Assembly: GCF_900187325.1 (NCBI RefSeq)
Contig: NZ_FZMZ01000004.1
Location: 434,001 to 498,000 of the forward strand
Reading direction: 5' to 3'
From: Virgibacillus ndiopensis
Lineage (GTDB): Bacteria; Bacillota; Bacilli; Bacillales; Amphibacillaceae
DNA length: 64,000 nucleotides
How positions within the stretch are numbered: position 1 is the stretch's first letter; each line of letters begins with the position of its first letter. A program made the position numbers and the translations under genes. Below, one piece after another: positions 37,345-47,154 of this stretch. Below the pieces are notes generated by a model. That model saw only the letters and a list, made by a program, of their open reading frames with translations. It did not search any database and was not told the DNA's origin.

Positions 37345-38889
37345 CTATAGTTCTACTCTCTCCTTAAGATTTCTGCGTAGAATTTTTCCGGTTGTATTTT
37401 TCGGAAGCTCATCCAAGAATTCAATTTTTGCCGGGACTTTATAGCCTGCTAAATGCCCTTTACAAAATTCAATAAGTACCTCCTCTGTCAATGTCGAATC
37501 ACTCGAAACAACAAAGCACATAACTGCTTCTCCTGTATTCGTATCTGGAATTCCGATAACTGCTACCTCTGAAATATCAGGATGTGTATACAAAACCTCT
37601 TCAACCTCACGAGGATAAACATTGTAACCGCCTACAATAATCATATCCTTTTTACGATCTACTATATAGAAAAAGCCTTCATCATCCATTCGTGCCATAT
37701 CTCCCGTGTAAAGCCAGCCATCCTTAAGTGTAACAGCTGTTTCCTCTGGCAAATTGTAATAACCCTTCATCACATTTGGTCCTCGAACTACTAATTCACC
37801 AACTTCTCCAACGTGCACTTCTTCACCAAATTCGTCCACTACTTTATTTTCAACATGAAGAATGTTACGACCGATGGATCCTGGTTTTCTCGGACGATCT
37901 AAAGGATTAAAGCATGTAACCGGAGACGCTTCCGATAACCCATACCCTTCAGACACCATAACACCAAATTCCTTTTCAAAGTTTTTCAATAACGCAACAG
38001 GCATGGCCGCACCACCGGAAATACATAATCGGATTTCTCCAAGATCTACATTCTTACCATCTGCACTTTGCAGTAAATAATTATACATCGTGGGAACACC
38101 CGCAAAAATCGTTGCATTATATTCATTAGCAATACGAAATACTTCCTGCGGTGAAAATTTTGGCATAATTAACACCGTTCCGCCGTTCATTAACGGTGCA
38201 TTTAATGCAACTGTTAAACAAAATACGTGAAACATTGGTAATGCAGCAATTACCCGATCATCTCCATTAATGGATAAATAATCGGCAACATCCTTAGCGT
38301 TAGAGAATAAGTTCTTATGTGTGAGCATGGCGCCTTTTGGTTGGCCAGTCGTTCCTGATGTATACAAAATTATAGCCGTGTCTTCTTCATTAAGCTTTGG
38401 TTTATCAAACATCAAAGATCCTTCCTCAACCATTTCTGTAAACGGTTTCAATTTAACAGAAAGAGTACGATTCTTAAGAGATATATCTGTACCTGTTTCA
38501 CAGGATATGTAATGGTCCACACCTGGAAGATTTTCAGCTATTGCTTCGAATTTTTCTAGTAAGATATCCATTGTAATAACCGCTTTTACATCACCATTTT
38601 TTAAAATATACGATAACTCATGTGCCGTGTACAATGGATTAATCGGGATAACAACTGCACCTAGCCTGAGTGCACCGTACAATCCAATCACATAATAAGG
38701 ACTATTACCAACAACCAAAGCAATATGGTCACCTCTTTGATAACCTAATTCACATAATTGAGATGCAAATTTTGTAACTGCCCCCTCTAACTCCATGTAG
38801 CTCGTTTTTTGGTTCTGAAATACAAACGCTGTTTTGTTTGGGTGGTTTCTAGCTGTAATAGACAATTGATCACTTAAATTCACTTCCAA
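37345..38889 (-). CDS. lcfB: Long-chain fatty-acid-CoA ligase
   Basis: 514 aa, usual length for LcfB/YhfL. ANL-superfamily motifs: P-loop YTSGTTGQPKGAMLTHKN near 175, YGLSEASPVTCFNP in the middle, GWLYTGDMARMDDEGFFYIV and the catalytic lysine region PKNTTGKILRR near the end. It activates fatty acids to acyl-CoA via acyl-AMP for beta-oxidation. A FadR-type operator lies 17 bases before the start. Next to comK and lplJ, as in the B. subtilis yhf region. Confidence 0.93.
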   Translation of the reverse strand: MEVNLSDQLSITARNHPNKTAFVFQNQKTSYMELEGAVTKFASQLCELGYQRGDHIALVVGNSPYYVIGLYGALRLGAVVIPINPLYTAHELSYILKNGDVKAVITMDILLEKFEAIAENLPGVDHYISCETGTDISLKNRTLSVKLKPFTEMVEEGSLMFDKPKLNEEDTAIILYTSGTTGQPKGAMLTHKNLFSNAKDVADYLSINGDDRVIAALPMFHVFCLTVALNAPLMNGGTVLIMPKFSPQEVFRIANEYNATIFAGVPTMYNYLLQSADGKNVDLGEIRLCISGGAAMPVALLKNFEKEFGVMVSEGYGLSEASPVTCFNPLDRPRKPGSIGRNILHVENKVVDEFGEEVHVGEVGELVVRGPNVMKGYYNLPEETAVTLKDGWLYTGDMARMDDEGFFYIVDRKKDMIIVGGYNVYPREVEEVLYTHPDISEVAVIGIPDTNTGEAVMCFVVSSDSTLTEEVLIEFCKGHLAGYKVPAKIEFLDELPKNTTGKILRRNLKERVEL

Positions 38890-38905
38890 GCCCCCCTTAA
38901 TATAA

Positions 38906-38923
38906 TGAATGAATAATCATTCA
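38906..38923. promoter_or_regulatory. FadR operator of lcfB
   Basis: TGAATGAATAATCATTCA, matching the B. subtilis FadR consensus TGAATGANTANTCATTCA at every base. FadR represses beta-oxidation genes until acyl-CoA binds it. Confidence 0.88.
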
Positions 38924-39042
38924 TTATTACGGTAAAATTCATATTAATTATAAAATACAGATAATAATTTATCAAGTGGCAGTGGTAAGGGATGATACAT
39001 CACTTCTCGAGATGATCCTGATTTTCCGATGACACTAGTCCA

Positions 39043-39081
39043 CAAAAAAATCAGGCACCGTCAACGACGAAAACCTGATTC
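39043..39081 (-). terminator. Terminator of lplJ
   Basis: AATCAGG/CCTGATT stem followed by TTTTTGTGG on the minus strand, just after the lplJ stop. Confidence 0.8.
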
Positions 39082-39088
39082 CCCATAA

Positions 39089-40084
39089 TTAATATAACAA
39101 GTTTATAAAGTCTTCTTTGGAAATTTTGCCAAGGTAATGCGGTACATCCACATCTGCTAATGCTTCTTCAATTGCTTTCCGTTCATGACGAACACCAGTT
39201 AGTCTATCCTCGATAACTGATACTTCACCAACACCAAAGAAATCACCATAAATTTTACAATTTTCAATGACTCCTTTTTTTACATCTAGTCGGACATCGA
39301 CAAGACCAGCAGGGAATTTGTGTGATTCTTGAATGTTAAATGATGGTGATTTTCCGTAATTCCAATCCCAATTTTGATAGCGCTCTTTGGAAATTTTATG
39401 AACGTTTTCCCAGTCCTTTTCTGTCAGCTCATACTGAGGTACATCTTTCACATCTTCAACATCAAAGACGTAACGTAGAATCAATTCTTTAAATTGGTCC
39501 ATCGTAATTTTCTCTTCAAGGAATTCAGAAATATTTGCTACACGACTACGGATTGATTTGATTCCTTTTGATTGGATCTTTTCCATTTTTACATTTAACG
39601 CAGACACGACATTTTCGATTTCTGAATCAAACATTAATGTGCCATGGCTGAACATACGTCCCTTTGTAGAAAACATAGCATTGCCTGAGATTTTTCGACC
39701 ACCCGCTGCCAAATCGTTTCGTCCTTGTAATTCTGCAGGAACACCTAGTTTATTCAGGGCTTCGACCATTGGTTTGGTGAACTTTTCGAAATTTTGAAAG
39801 CTTTCCCCATCATCTTTCGTAATAAAACTAAAGTTTAAATTGCCTTCATCATGATAAACCGCTCCGCCACCAGATAAACGACGAACGACTTTAATACCAT
39901 TCTCATCAACATAATTTGTATTAATTTCTTCAATCGTGTTTTGGTTGCGACCGATAATAATGGATGGCTTGTTAATGTAAAATAATAAATATGTATCCTT
40001 TTCGCCAAAATTTTGTAAAATGTATTCTTCCAATGCCAAGTTAATACTTGGATCGGTTATACCTTTATTATCTATAAACTTCAT
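39089..40084 (-). CDS. lplJ: Lipoate-protein ligase
   Basis: 331 aa from the ATG at 40084 (GGGAGGG upstream; the longer frame lacks a site). RRLSGGGAVYHDEGNLNFSF and GRNDLAAGGRKISGNAMF are LplA/LplJ active-site blocks; the Lys of GGRKISG contacts lipoyl-AMP. It attaches scavenged lipoate to E2 and GcvH subunits in an ATP-dependent reaction. Followed by its own terminator. Confidence 0.94.
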   Translation of the reverse strand: MKFIDNKGITDPSINLALEEYILQNFGEKDTYLLFYINKPSIIIGRNQNTIEEINTNYVDENGIKVVRRLSGGGAVYHDEGNLNFSFITKDDGESFQNFEKFTKPMVEALNKLGVPAELQGRNDLAAGGRKISGNAMFSTKGRMFSHGTLMFDSEIENVVSALNVKMEKIQSKGIKSIRSRVANISEFLEEKITMDQFKELILRYVFDVEDVKDVPQYELTEKDWENVHKISKERYQNWDWNYGKSPSFNIQESHKFPAGLVDVRLDVKKGVIENCKIYGDFFGVGEVSVIEDRLTGVRHERKAIEEALADVDVPHYLGKISKEDFINLLY

Positions 40085-40166
40085 GTGATTGACCCTCCCA
40101 TAAATGTTTGTCCACTCTATATTGTAATCCAATTTTACTAGGCAATCAAAGGATATATCGATTACA

Positions 40167-40898
40167 TTATTTTTCCCACACTAATCCTTCTTTTGCCAAC
40201 ATAATTTTCCCATCATAATACTGTTTTGCTTCCTCAACTAGTTGGTAATTATCACCGTACTGTGGCAAATGACTTAATACAAGTTCACCAACCCTTGCTT
40301 TAGCAGCAATCATAGCCCCTTCTTTACTTGTCATATGTCCGGCACTTGCCCCATCCTGATCTGCGTAAAAATTACAATCGGTAATTAGCAAGTCAGCATC
40401 GTTAGCAAAATCACTCCACCCTTCTTTATGCGCTGTATCAGCAGTATAGACAATGACACGGTTCCCATCAAAAATCCGCATACCGTAGCATGGAACTGAG
40501 TGATTTGTTTTAAAAAATGTAATCGAAAATGGTCCTATTTCAAGCTGTTCATCCGGATTATAAGCAATTCCCTCCGTACATTCATGTGTTAACGAATCAA
40601 ATCCTTCTCTGTCTTCCGTATGGCCATATATCGGTAAAATTTCTTTATTGTTCTGTAAATACATGTGAACGAGCCAAGCGTATTGTAATACACCAATGTC
40701 TGCAACATGATCATGGTGATAATGTGATATAACAACTGCATCAAGATCCATAATATGTTTATACTTTTGTACCTTTGCTAATGCACCACTTCCTACATCG
40801 ATTAATAACGAAAACCCATCTTTCTCCAACAAATATGCCGATGTTGCACTGTCTAAAGCTGGGTATCCACCCCAAAATCCTATTATTGTTAATTTCAT
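40167..40898 (-). CDS. yhfI: Metallo-beta-lactamase-fold hydrolase YhfI
   Basis: 243 aa from the ATG at 40898 (GAGGTG upstream). The metal motif HYHHDHVADIG, the second ligands in NHSVPCYGMRI, Asp in YTADTAHKEGW and His in LSHLPQYGD give the full MBL/RNase Z-like set. Substrate unknown. Conserved next to lplJ and divergent from yhfH, as in B. subtilis. Confidence 0.9.
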   Translation of the reverse strand: MKLTIIGFWGGYPALDSATSAYLLEKDGFSLLIDVGSGALAKVQKYKHIMDLDAVVISHYHHDHVADIGVLQYAWLVHMYLQNNKEILPIYGHTEDREGFDSLTHECTEGIAYNPDEQLEIGPFSITFFKTNHSVPCYGMRIFDGNRVIVYTADTAHKEGWSDFANDADLLITDCNFYADQDGASAGHMTSKEGAMIAAKARVGELVLSHLPQYGDNYQLVEEAKQYYDGKIMLAKEGLVWEK

Positions 40899-40995
40899 AT
40901 TAATCACCTCATCAAATTTTGTTGTGACACACTATTGACTTTTTGCATACTGTTATAATACAATACAGTTACTATAACAAAGGAGGATGTTACAC

Positions 40996-41124
40996 ATGAA
41001 AAGCGTCGTTGAGTTTTTTAAGAACTTACCAAAGAAAAAGTGCCATGAATGTGGTCAAGACATGAACGAGAAAGCGGATTGCTATGGTAATTTATGTGAC
41101 GAATGTGATCATCCAGCACGGTAA
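40996..41124 (+). CDS. yhfH: YhfH-family zinc-finger peptide
   Basis: 42 aa, AAAGGAGG upstream of the ATG. VEFFKNLPKKKCHECGQDMN and LCDECDHPAR give two CxxC pairs for one zinc ion. Matches the YhfH family by sequence and position (divergent from yhfI). Function unknown. Confidence 0.88.
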   Translation: MKSVVEFFKNLPKKKCHECGQDMNEKADCYGNLCDECDHPAR

Positions 41125-41168
41125 TAGTAGTATACCCTAAAAAATCATTTGTACTGTACTATAACATA

Positions 41169-41206
41169 TCATCAAACAGCTATTAGTAGTAGCTGTTTAT
41201 TTTTTT
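41169..41206 (+). terminator. Terminator of yhfH
   Basis: AAACAGCTA/TAGCTGTTT nine-base stem, then ATTTTTTT. Confidence 0.85.
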
Positions 41207-41540
41207 GTAAAGGATCTTTTTCGCATAGTTTGTTGCTATTCATAGAAACTGTGACGTAAATGCTAGGTTGATTTCGCACTTTTGGTTGTTCTTGCCCCGC
41301 ATCTACTCAGCTTTCCGTGGGCAATTAAAAGTTTCTCATCCCCCTGGAGATTATATTGAGGATATATGCTTTTCTATTTCTTATAAATGAAATGCGATTA
41401 TAAAGCAACAATCTATAGAAAATAGTCTTTGCAAAAAAACAGACACACCATTTTATTTGAAAAATCATACCATTCAACCATTTTTTATATTATACTATTA
41501 TTTAGAGTACCGAAATACTTATTCTGAAAGGGGCAAAATA
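41207..41540. other. Non-coding region before pepF
   Basis: No gene. It contains CAGCTTTCCGTGGGC near 41310, apparently a decayed end of the GC-rich repeat seen at 50120 and 60045. AT-rich sequence near 41480-41500 probably holds the pepF promoter but no confident boxes can be assigned. Confidence 0.5.
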
Positions 41541-43358
41541 ATGACTACTACTACACAAACAAAACGGTGGATAAGATCAGAAGTACCCGAAGAACAAACG
41601 TGGAATTTAAAAGATTTATTTACATCCGATCAGGATTGGGAACAGGAATTAGCTGCAGTACAAGCAGATGTTGACGAAGTAACGAATTATAAAGGTAAAT
41701 TAGGTACGAATGCTGACACACTATTAAACTGTTTAGAAACCCTTGAAAACTACCAAAAGCGAATCATTAAAGTGGCTGTATATGCAAATTTGCGTTCAAG
41801 TGCTGATGGAACAGACCCTAAGAACCAGGGAGATTCCGCAAAAGTTTCGGCAGCGCTCGCAAACATTGGTGCAAAGCTTTCTTTTGTTGAATCGGAATTA
41901 TTAACATTACCCAATGCAACAATCCAACAATTTTTACAAGAAAAACCAGAACTCAACACCTATCAAAAAATGCTTGATGACGTACTTGAAAAAAAGCCAT
42001 TTACTTTATCACCCGAAATAGAAGAAACTTTGGCAGCTCTTAGTGAGGTTCATGACTCACCATACATGATTTATCAACGCAGCAAATCATCAGATATGGA
42101 GTTTTCATCCATTCAAGATGAAAATGGAAATGAACTACCGATGTCAGCAGCACTTTACGAAGATCGATATGAAATAACGGCTAATACAAATCTTCGCAGA
42201 AAAGCATATGATTCATTTATTAATACGCTGGACCAATACAAAAACACGTATGCGGCAACCTATGCAACAGAAGTTACCAAACAAGTTACTATGGCTCGTT
42301 TACGTTCCTATGATTCTGTTACAGACATGCTCCTGCAGTCACAACATGTTACGAAAGATATGTATCACAATCAGTTAGATATTATTCAAAAAGAGCTTGC
42401 CCCGCATATGAGAAAGTTTGCTAAGCTAAAACAAAAAGATCTTGATTTGGATGAATTACGCTTTTGTGATTTAAAAGCTCCACTTGACCCGAAATTCAAT
42501 CCAACAACAACGTATGAGGAAGCGACAGCGACAATCTTAGAAGCTCTTCAGGTTATGGGGCCCAAATATAGTGAAATCATGCAAAAGGGAATCAAGGATC
42601 GTTGGGTTGATTTAGCTGATAATGTTGGAAAATCAACTGGTGCTTTTTGTTCTAGTCCTTACGGGGTTCATCCTTATATCCTTATTACATGGACAGACAC
42701 AATGAGAGGCGCGTTCGTACTAGCGCATGAATTGGGGCATGCAGGACATTTTTATCTTGCCGGAAAAAATCAATCAATCGTAAATACACGTCCGTCAACC
42801 TATTTTGTTGAAGCACCATCAACATTAAACGAATTACTGTTAGCTAATCATCTCATTAAAAAAACTGATAACAAGAGAATGAAACGTTGGGTTATTAGTC
42901 AATTGCTAGGTACTTACTATCACAATTTTGTTACCCACTTATTAGAAGGTGAATTCCAGCGCCGCGTTTATGAACTAGCTGAATCTGGAACGCCGCTAAC
43001 AGCAAATGTGTTATGTGAACAGAAACGAGAAGCTTTAGAAAATTTCTGGGGTGATACCGTTACATTTGATGAGGGTGCAGGTCTTACATGGATGCGTCAA
43101 CCGCATTATTATATGGGACTCTATCCATACACTTACTCAGCAGGCTTAACTGTTTCTACTGCTGTTGCCCAAAAAATTCAAGAAGAAGGAAAACCCGCAG
43201 TAGATCGCTGGCTATCTGTATTAAAAGCAGGTGGAACAATGAAACCACTCGATTTAATCAAACAAGCTGGTGTTGATATGTCTAAGCCTGATGCAATTAA
43301 AACGGCTGTAGCATATGTTGGAAAGCTCGTGGATGAATTAGAAAAAAGCTATGAATAG
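41541..43358 (+). CDS. pepF: Oligoendopeptidase F
   Basis: 605 aa from the ATG at 41541, which has GAAAGGGG upstream; the frame extends 28 codons further without a ribosome site. M3-family zinc metalloprotease: HELGH in VLAHELGHAGHFYLAG with a downstream glutamate in FVEAPSTLNE. The N-terminal ~200 residues form the PepF_N helical domain. It degrades 7-17-residue peptides in the cytoplasm. Confidence 0.95.
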   Translation: MTTTTQTKRWIRSEVPEEQTWNLKDLFTSDQDWEQELAAVQADVDEVTNYKGKLGTNADTLLNCLETLENYQKRIIKVAVYANLRSSADGTDPKNQGDSAKVSAALANIGAKLSFVESELLTLPNATIQQFLQEKPELNTYQKMLDDVLEKKPFTLSPEIEETLAALSEVHDSPYMIYQRSKSSDMEFSSIQDENGNELPMSAALYEDRYEITANTNLRRKAYDSFINTLDQYKNTYAATYATEVTKQVTMARLRSYDSVTDMLLQSQHVTKDMYHNQLDIIQKELAPHMRKFAKLKQKDLDLDELRFCDLKAPLDPKFNPTTTYEEATATILEALQVMGPKYSEIMQKGIKDRWVDLADNVGKSTGAFCSSPYGVHPYILITWTDTMRGAFVLAHELGHAGHFYLAGKNQSIVNTRPSTYFVEAPSTLNELLLANHLIKKTDNKRMKRWVISQLLGTYYHNFVTHLLEGEFQRRVYELAESGTPLTANVLCEQKREALENFWGDTVTFDEGAGLTWMRQPHYYMGLYPYTYSAGLTVSTAVAQKIQEEGKPAVDRWLSVLKAGGTMKPLDLIKQAGVDMSKPDAIKTAVAYVGKLVDELEKSYE

Positions 43359-43368
43359 CAAGTAAGAT

Positions 43369-43401
43369 AAGGCTGTTCCATTTGAGGAACAGCCTTTTTT
43401 T
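43369..43401 (+). terminator. Terminator of pepF
   Basis: AAGGCTGTTCC/GGAACAGCCTT perfect eleven-base stem followed by seven T. Confidence 0.92.
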
Positions 43402-43484
43402 ATAACTATGTTAGGATAGAATTATTTTAGCAATGAAAGTTCCAAGTTCCTTAACCTTACAAGTAGATTCATGCGCTCAAGTGA

Positions 43485-43570
43485 TGAGGTTGCACGTTCA
43501 CGGACCGAGGTTGCGTGCTTAATGATCAAAGTTGCACGTTCTACTGTGGAAGTTGTGTGTCCAGCTCAAA
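43485..43570. repeat. Degenerate 21-22-bp tandem repeats
   Basis: Four copies starting at 43485, 43507, 43528 and 43549, each beginning with a variant of GAGGTTGCACGTTC (GAGGTTGCGTGCTT, AAAGTTGCACGTTC, GAAGTTGTGTGTCC). No frame with a ribosome site runs through them. A weaker copy may precede at ~43460. Confidence 0.6.
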
Positions 43571-43625
43571 ACGGCGCATTTAAAGTCTGGAGTCATCAGT
43601 ATCAGCATCAATCTCAATCCACAAA

Positions 43626-43662
43626 AAAAGCCCGCACACTCTATTAATGTACTGGCTCAGAT
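43626..43662 (-). terminator. Terminator of the hem operon
   Basis: Minus-strand AGCC...GGGCT hairpin with seven T directly after the hemY stop. The stem is interrupted. Confidence 0.55.
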
Positions 43663-43664
43663 TA

Positions 43665-45068
43665 TCATCCTCGCAAAAACTCCAATACATCTGTCACTGC
43701 CTTCTCACCTTGTTCAATACAATCCGGTACACCAATACCTTCATACGAACTACCTGTTAAAAAAACACCTGGAAGTTGCTCATTAACCTTATTACGAACC
43801 TTAGCAATTCGTTCTTTATGGCCAACCGTATACTGCGGCATTGCATTCTTCCAACGTGTAATAACACTAAATTCAGGTTTTCCAGTGATATTCATTGTTT
43901 TATTTAAATCATTTAATACAATATCGATAATTTCCTGATCCGATAAATCAACTACTTCTTGGTCTGATGGACGACCGACATAGCAACGCAATAGCACCTT
44001 ACCATCTGGTGTCGATGTTGGCCATTTCTTGTGTGTCCATGTACAAGCAGTGATACGGAAATCACTATTTCTTGAAACAACATAACCTGTTCCATCAATA
44101 TCTTGGTCAATTGCTGATTTATCAAATGCTAAAGCAACATTTGCAACAGAAGTAGCTGGAATTTCTTTAAAACTACTAAAGAAATCATATTGGCTGAACA
44201 TCTTTGGTAGCGTGAAGTGCGGTGTCGCCATTATGACTGTGTCAGCCTTATAAACCTCACCATTACTTAATAACAAATGATAGCCATGTTCTTTTTTTTC
44301 AACATGATCTACAGCTGCATTTAATGTAACTGTATTGTCATCAAATTCATCTGCAAGTCGATCAACCATTGATTCAAGACCACTTTTAAATGAGAAGAAC
44401 ATGCCAGGCTTCTTCTCTTTTGTTTTTTTAGGTTTAGGCATCGTATTCTGTAAGCCTTTAACAAGACTACGATGTTCTTGTTCTAATTGATAAAAATTAG
44501 GGAATGTAGCCATCAAGCTCATATCATCAATATCTCCAGCATAAATACCAGACAACAAAGGCTCAATTAAATTTTCCACTAATTCGTTACCAAACCGGCG
44601 TCGGAAAAAGCCACCTAATGATTGGTCTGTTTGTTCCTTTCCTTTAGGAAGTACAAAATCAAATCCTGCACGTAACTTCCCTTTCCCCGAAAAAATCCCC
44701 GAAAATAGAAACGGTCGAACTTGTGTTGGGATTCCCATAAAAGCACCACTAGGCATTTTGTGTAATTTACCTTGTACTAAAATATAGGACTGACCAGTAC
44801 CATTTCTTACAAGTTGATCATCCATGCCTAGTTCTTCAGCAAGTTTAACCGCAGGCTTTTTTCGTGATAAAAATGAATCCGGACCTTGTTCGATCGTAAA
44901 ACCATCTTTTTTAAACGTTTTGATTTTACCACCTAAACGTTCACTTGCCTCCACTAATTTCACATCATATGGCAATTGATTTGCTTTTATTTCTTTTTGT
45001 AAGTAGTAAGCAGCGGTTAAGCCTGTTATACCGCCACCAACAATTACAATTTGCTTTTTCTCACTCAT
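43665..45068 (-). CDS. hemY: Coproporphyrinogen III oxidase (protoporphyrinogen oxidase HemY)
   Basis: 467 aa flavoprotein. FAD-binding GGGITGLTAAYYL near residues 11-23; EQGPDSFLSRKK; and a C-terminal LTGSSYEGIGVPDCIEQGE that closes the FAD site. In Firmicutes it oxidises coproporphyrinogen III to coproporphyrin III in the coproporphyrin-dependent haem pathway. Last gene of hemE-hemH-hemY; one-base overlap with hemH. Confidence 0.95.
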   Translation of the reverse strand: MSEKKQIVIVGGGITGLTAAYYLQKEIKANQLPYDVKLVEASERLGGKIKTFKKDGFTIEQGPDSFLSRKKPAVKLAEELGMDDQLVRNGTGQSYILVQGKLHKMPSGAFMGIPTQVRPFLFSGIFSGKGKLRAGFDFVLPKGKEQTDQSLGGFFRRRFGNELVENLIEPLLSGIYAGDIDDMSLMATFPNFYQLEQEHRSLVKGLQNTMPKPKKTKEKKPGMFFSFKSGLESMVDRLADEFDDNTVTLNAAVDHVEKKEHGYHLLLSNGEVYKADTVIMATPHFTLPKMFSQYDFFSSFKEIPATSVANVALAFDKSAIDQDIDGTGYVVSRNSDFRITACTWTHKKWPTSTPDGKVLLRCYVGRPSDQEVVDLSDQEIIDIVLNDLNKTMNITGKPEFSVITRWKNAMPQYTVGHKERIAKVRNKVNEQLPGVFLTGSSYEGIGVPDCIEQGEKAVTDVLEFLRG

Positions 45069-46006
45069 TACGCTTCACTTCTAACTTTTTTCAAAACTAC
45101 CTCGGCCAATGTTTTGATAAACTTCGGATGTACATTAGGCATCTCAGGTCTATAGTAGTTAGCTCCTAATTCATCACAAACTACCTTACATTCATAATCA
45201 TTGTCATATAAAACTTCTAAATGATGTGCAATAAATCCTACTGGAGCATATACGAATGAACGATAGCCCTTTTTATCATATAATTCACGTGTTAAATCTT
45301 GTACATCTGGTCCAAGCCATGGATCTGGTGTGTTTCCTTCGCTTTGCCAGCCGATTTCGTAATTTGTAATACCAGTTTTCTCAGAAATTAGTTTAGCAGT
45401 TTCTTTTAATTGGTCAGGATATGGGTCACCATGTTGCAAAATTTTCTCAGGCAAGCTATGTGCAGATATTACCAACACAGCTTTTTCTTTTTCATCTGCA
45501 GGCATTTTATTATAAACAGCATTAATTTGCTCAGCCCAAAAACCGATGAATCCAGGTTCATCATACCAGCTTTCCACAGATATAATGTTAGGTTTACCAT
45601 GTTTTGCAGCCTCTTCACTTGCACGTGAATTGTATGATTTTACACTAAATGTTGAGTAGTGTGGGGCGAGTACCAAAGATACCGCCTCTTCAATTCCGTC
45701 TTGCGCCATTTGTTCCACTGCATCTTCAATGAATGGCTCAATATGTTTCAATCCGATATATACTTGAAATTCGTATTCTTCTTGCATCTCGTTTAAATTT
45801 GCTTCAATTGACCTTGCCTGGTCTTCCGTGATTTTTGCTAATGGAGAAATTCCACCAATCGCTTTATATCTATCTTTTAAATCCTGAAGCATGTCATCTG
45901 TTGGCTTTCTACCATGACGAATATGTGTATAATAACGTTCAATATCTTCCTCTTTGTAAGGCGTTCCATATGCCATTACAAGTAATCCTATTTTTTTTCG
46001 TTCCAT
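45068..46006 (-). CDS. hemH: Coproporphyrin ferrochelatase
   Basis: 312 aa from the ATG at 46006 (AGAGGTG upstream). [20 protein letters not shown] at the start and [20 protein letters not shown] are ferrochelatase signatures, the latter with the metal-binding His (near residue 182); the conserved Glu lies near [15 protein letters not shown]. It inserts iron into coproporphyrin III. Middle gene of the hem operon. Confidence 0.95.
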   Translation of the reverse strand: MERKKIGLLVMAYGTPYKEEDIERYYTHIRHGRKPTDDMLQDLKDRYKAIGGISPLAKITEDQARSIEANLNEMQEEYEFQVYIGLKHIEPFIEDAVEQMAQDGIEEAVSLVLAPHYSTFSVKSYNSRASEEAAKHGKPNIISVESWYDEPGFIGFWAEQINAVYNKMPADEKEKAVLVISAHSLPEKILQHGDPYPDQLKETAKLISEKTGITNYEIGWQSEGNTPDPWLGPDVQDLTRELYDKKGYRSFVYAPVGFIAHHLEVLYDNDYECKVVCDELGANYYRPEMPNVHPKFIKTLAEVVLKKVRSEA

Positions 46007-46018
46007 TTTCAGCACCTC

Positions 46019-47053
46019 TTATTTTCGTGAATAATTATGAATGAGCTCCGTCAATTTCTTCAACGTTGCTGGTTCGATATCTGGTGTTACTCCATGCCCC
46101 AAATTAAATACATAGCCGTTTTCCCCTACACCTTCATCTAAAATTCCCTTTGTACGTTTTTCGATTGTTTCCCAATCAGATAATAAAATTGCAGGATCCA
46201 GGTTCCCTTGCACCACTTTCGTAACACCCATTTGTCTTGCTTCCGTAATAGATGTACGCCAATCCAAGCCAATAACATCTACTGGAAGGTCATTCCATTC
46301 GAGTAGTAAATGCCTTGCACCAATACCAAATAAAATCAATGGTACGTTTTCTGCTTGTAACTCTTGAAAAATCCGATTCATGACAGGTTTAATATATACC
46401 CGATAATCACCTGCATTAAGAGCCCCTACCCACGAGTCGAAAATTTGGATAGCTTTTGCTCCCGCATTAATTTGTGCTTTCACATACGTAATAACCATAT
46501 CAGCAAGTTTATCCATTAATGCAAACCAAACTTCAGGTTCTTTGTACATGAATGCTTTCGTTTTATTGTAATTTTTGGAAGGGCCACCTTCAATCATATA
46601 ACTTGCCAATGTAAAAGGCGCACCACTAAATCCAATTAACGGTACACTTAATTGTTCCTCTGTTAATAAGCGAATGGTATCTAATACATACGGTACGTCC
46701 GCTTCAGGGTTAATCTTCCCTAGCTTGTCCACATCCTGAAACGTTTTAATCGGATTGTGAATAACCGGGCCTACATTCTTCTTAATTTCTACATCAATTC
46801 CAATAGCCGGAAGCGGCGACATAATATCTTTATACAAAATTGCTGCGTCAACACCATAATGCTCTACAGGCAATCGTGTAACATAAGCACATAGTTCTGG
46901 CTGGTGTGTAATTTCAAATAAAGAGTATTTTTTCTTCAATTCTCGATATTCTTTTTGTGACCTGCCCGCTTGTCGCATGAACCACGCAGGAGTGTAATCA
47001 GTTTTTTCACCATTGTACGCTCTAATAATCGTATCATTAATCTGTTTCGACAT
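46019..47053 (-). CDS. hemE: Uroporphyrinogen decarboxylase
   Basis: 344 aa from the ATG at 47053 (GGGTG upstream; a GTG three codons earlier is possible). [20 protein letters not shown] is the family signature, with conserved Arg and Asp (ILYKDIMSP) in the active site and [12 protein letters not shown] at the end. Converts uroporphyrinogen III to coproporphyrinogen III. First gene of the hem operon. Confidence 0.96.
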   Translation of the reverse strand: MSKQINDTIIRAYNGEKTDYTPAWFMRQAGRSQKEYRELKKKYSLFEITHQPELCAYVTRLPVEHYGVDAAILYKDIMSPLPAIGIDVEIKKNVGPVIHNPIKTFQDVDKLGKINPEADVPYVLDTIRLLTEEQLSVPLIGFSGAPFTLASYMIEGGPSKNYNKTKAFMYKEPEVWFALMDKLADMVITYVKAQINAGAKAIQIFDSWVGALNAGDYRVYIKPVMNRIFQELQAENVPLILFGIGARHLLLEWNDLPVDVIGLDWRTSITEARQMGVTKVVQGNLDPAILLSDWETIEKRTKGILDEGVGENGYVFNLGHGVTPDIEPATLKKLTELIHNYSRK

Positions 47054-47154
47054 TTTTTTCACCCTTTTTACCTACTTAACCTCTATATTTAACTATAGCG
47101 ATTTCCTTTCTTACTGTATAGCAAACCCTTTTGATTGTCATGAATTTGTCTAAT

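Noticed and set aside
41541-43358. pepF start at 41457
   Set aside because: The extra 28 codons have no ribosome site, whereas GAAAGGGG precedes the ATG at 41541.
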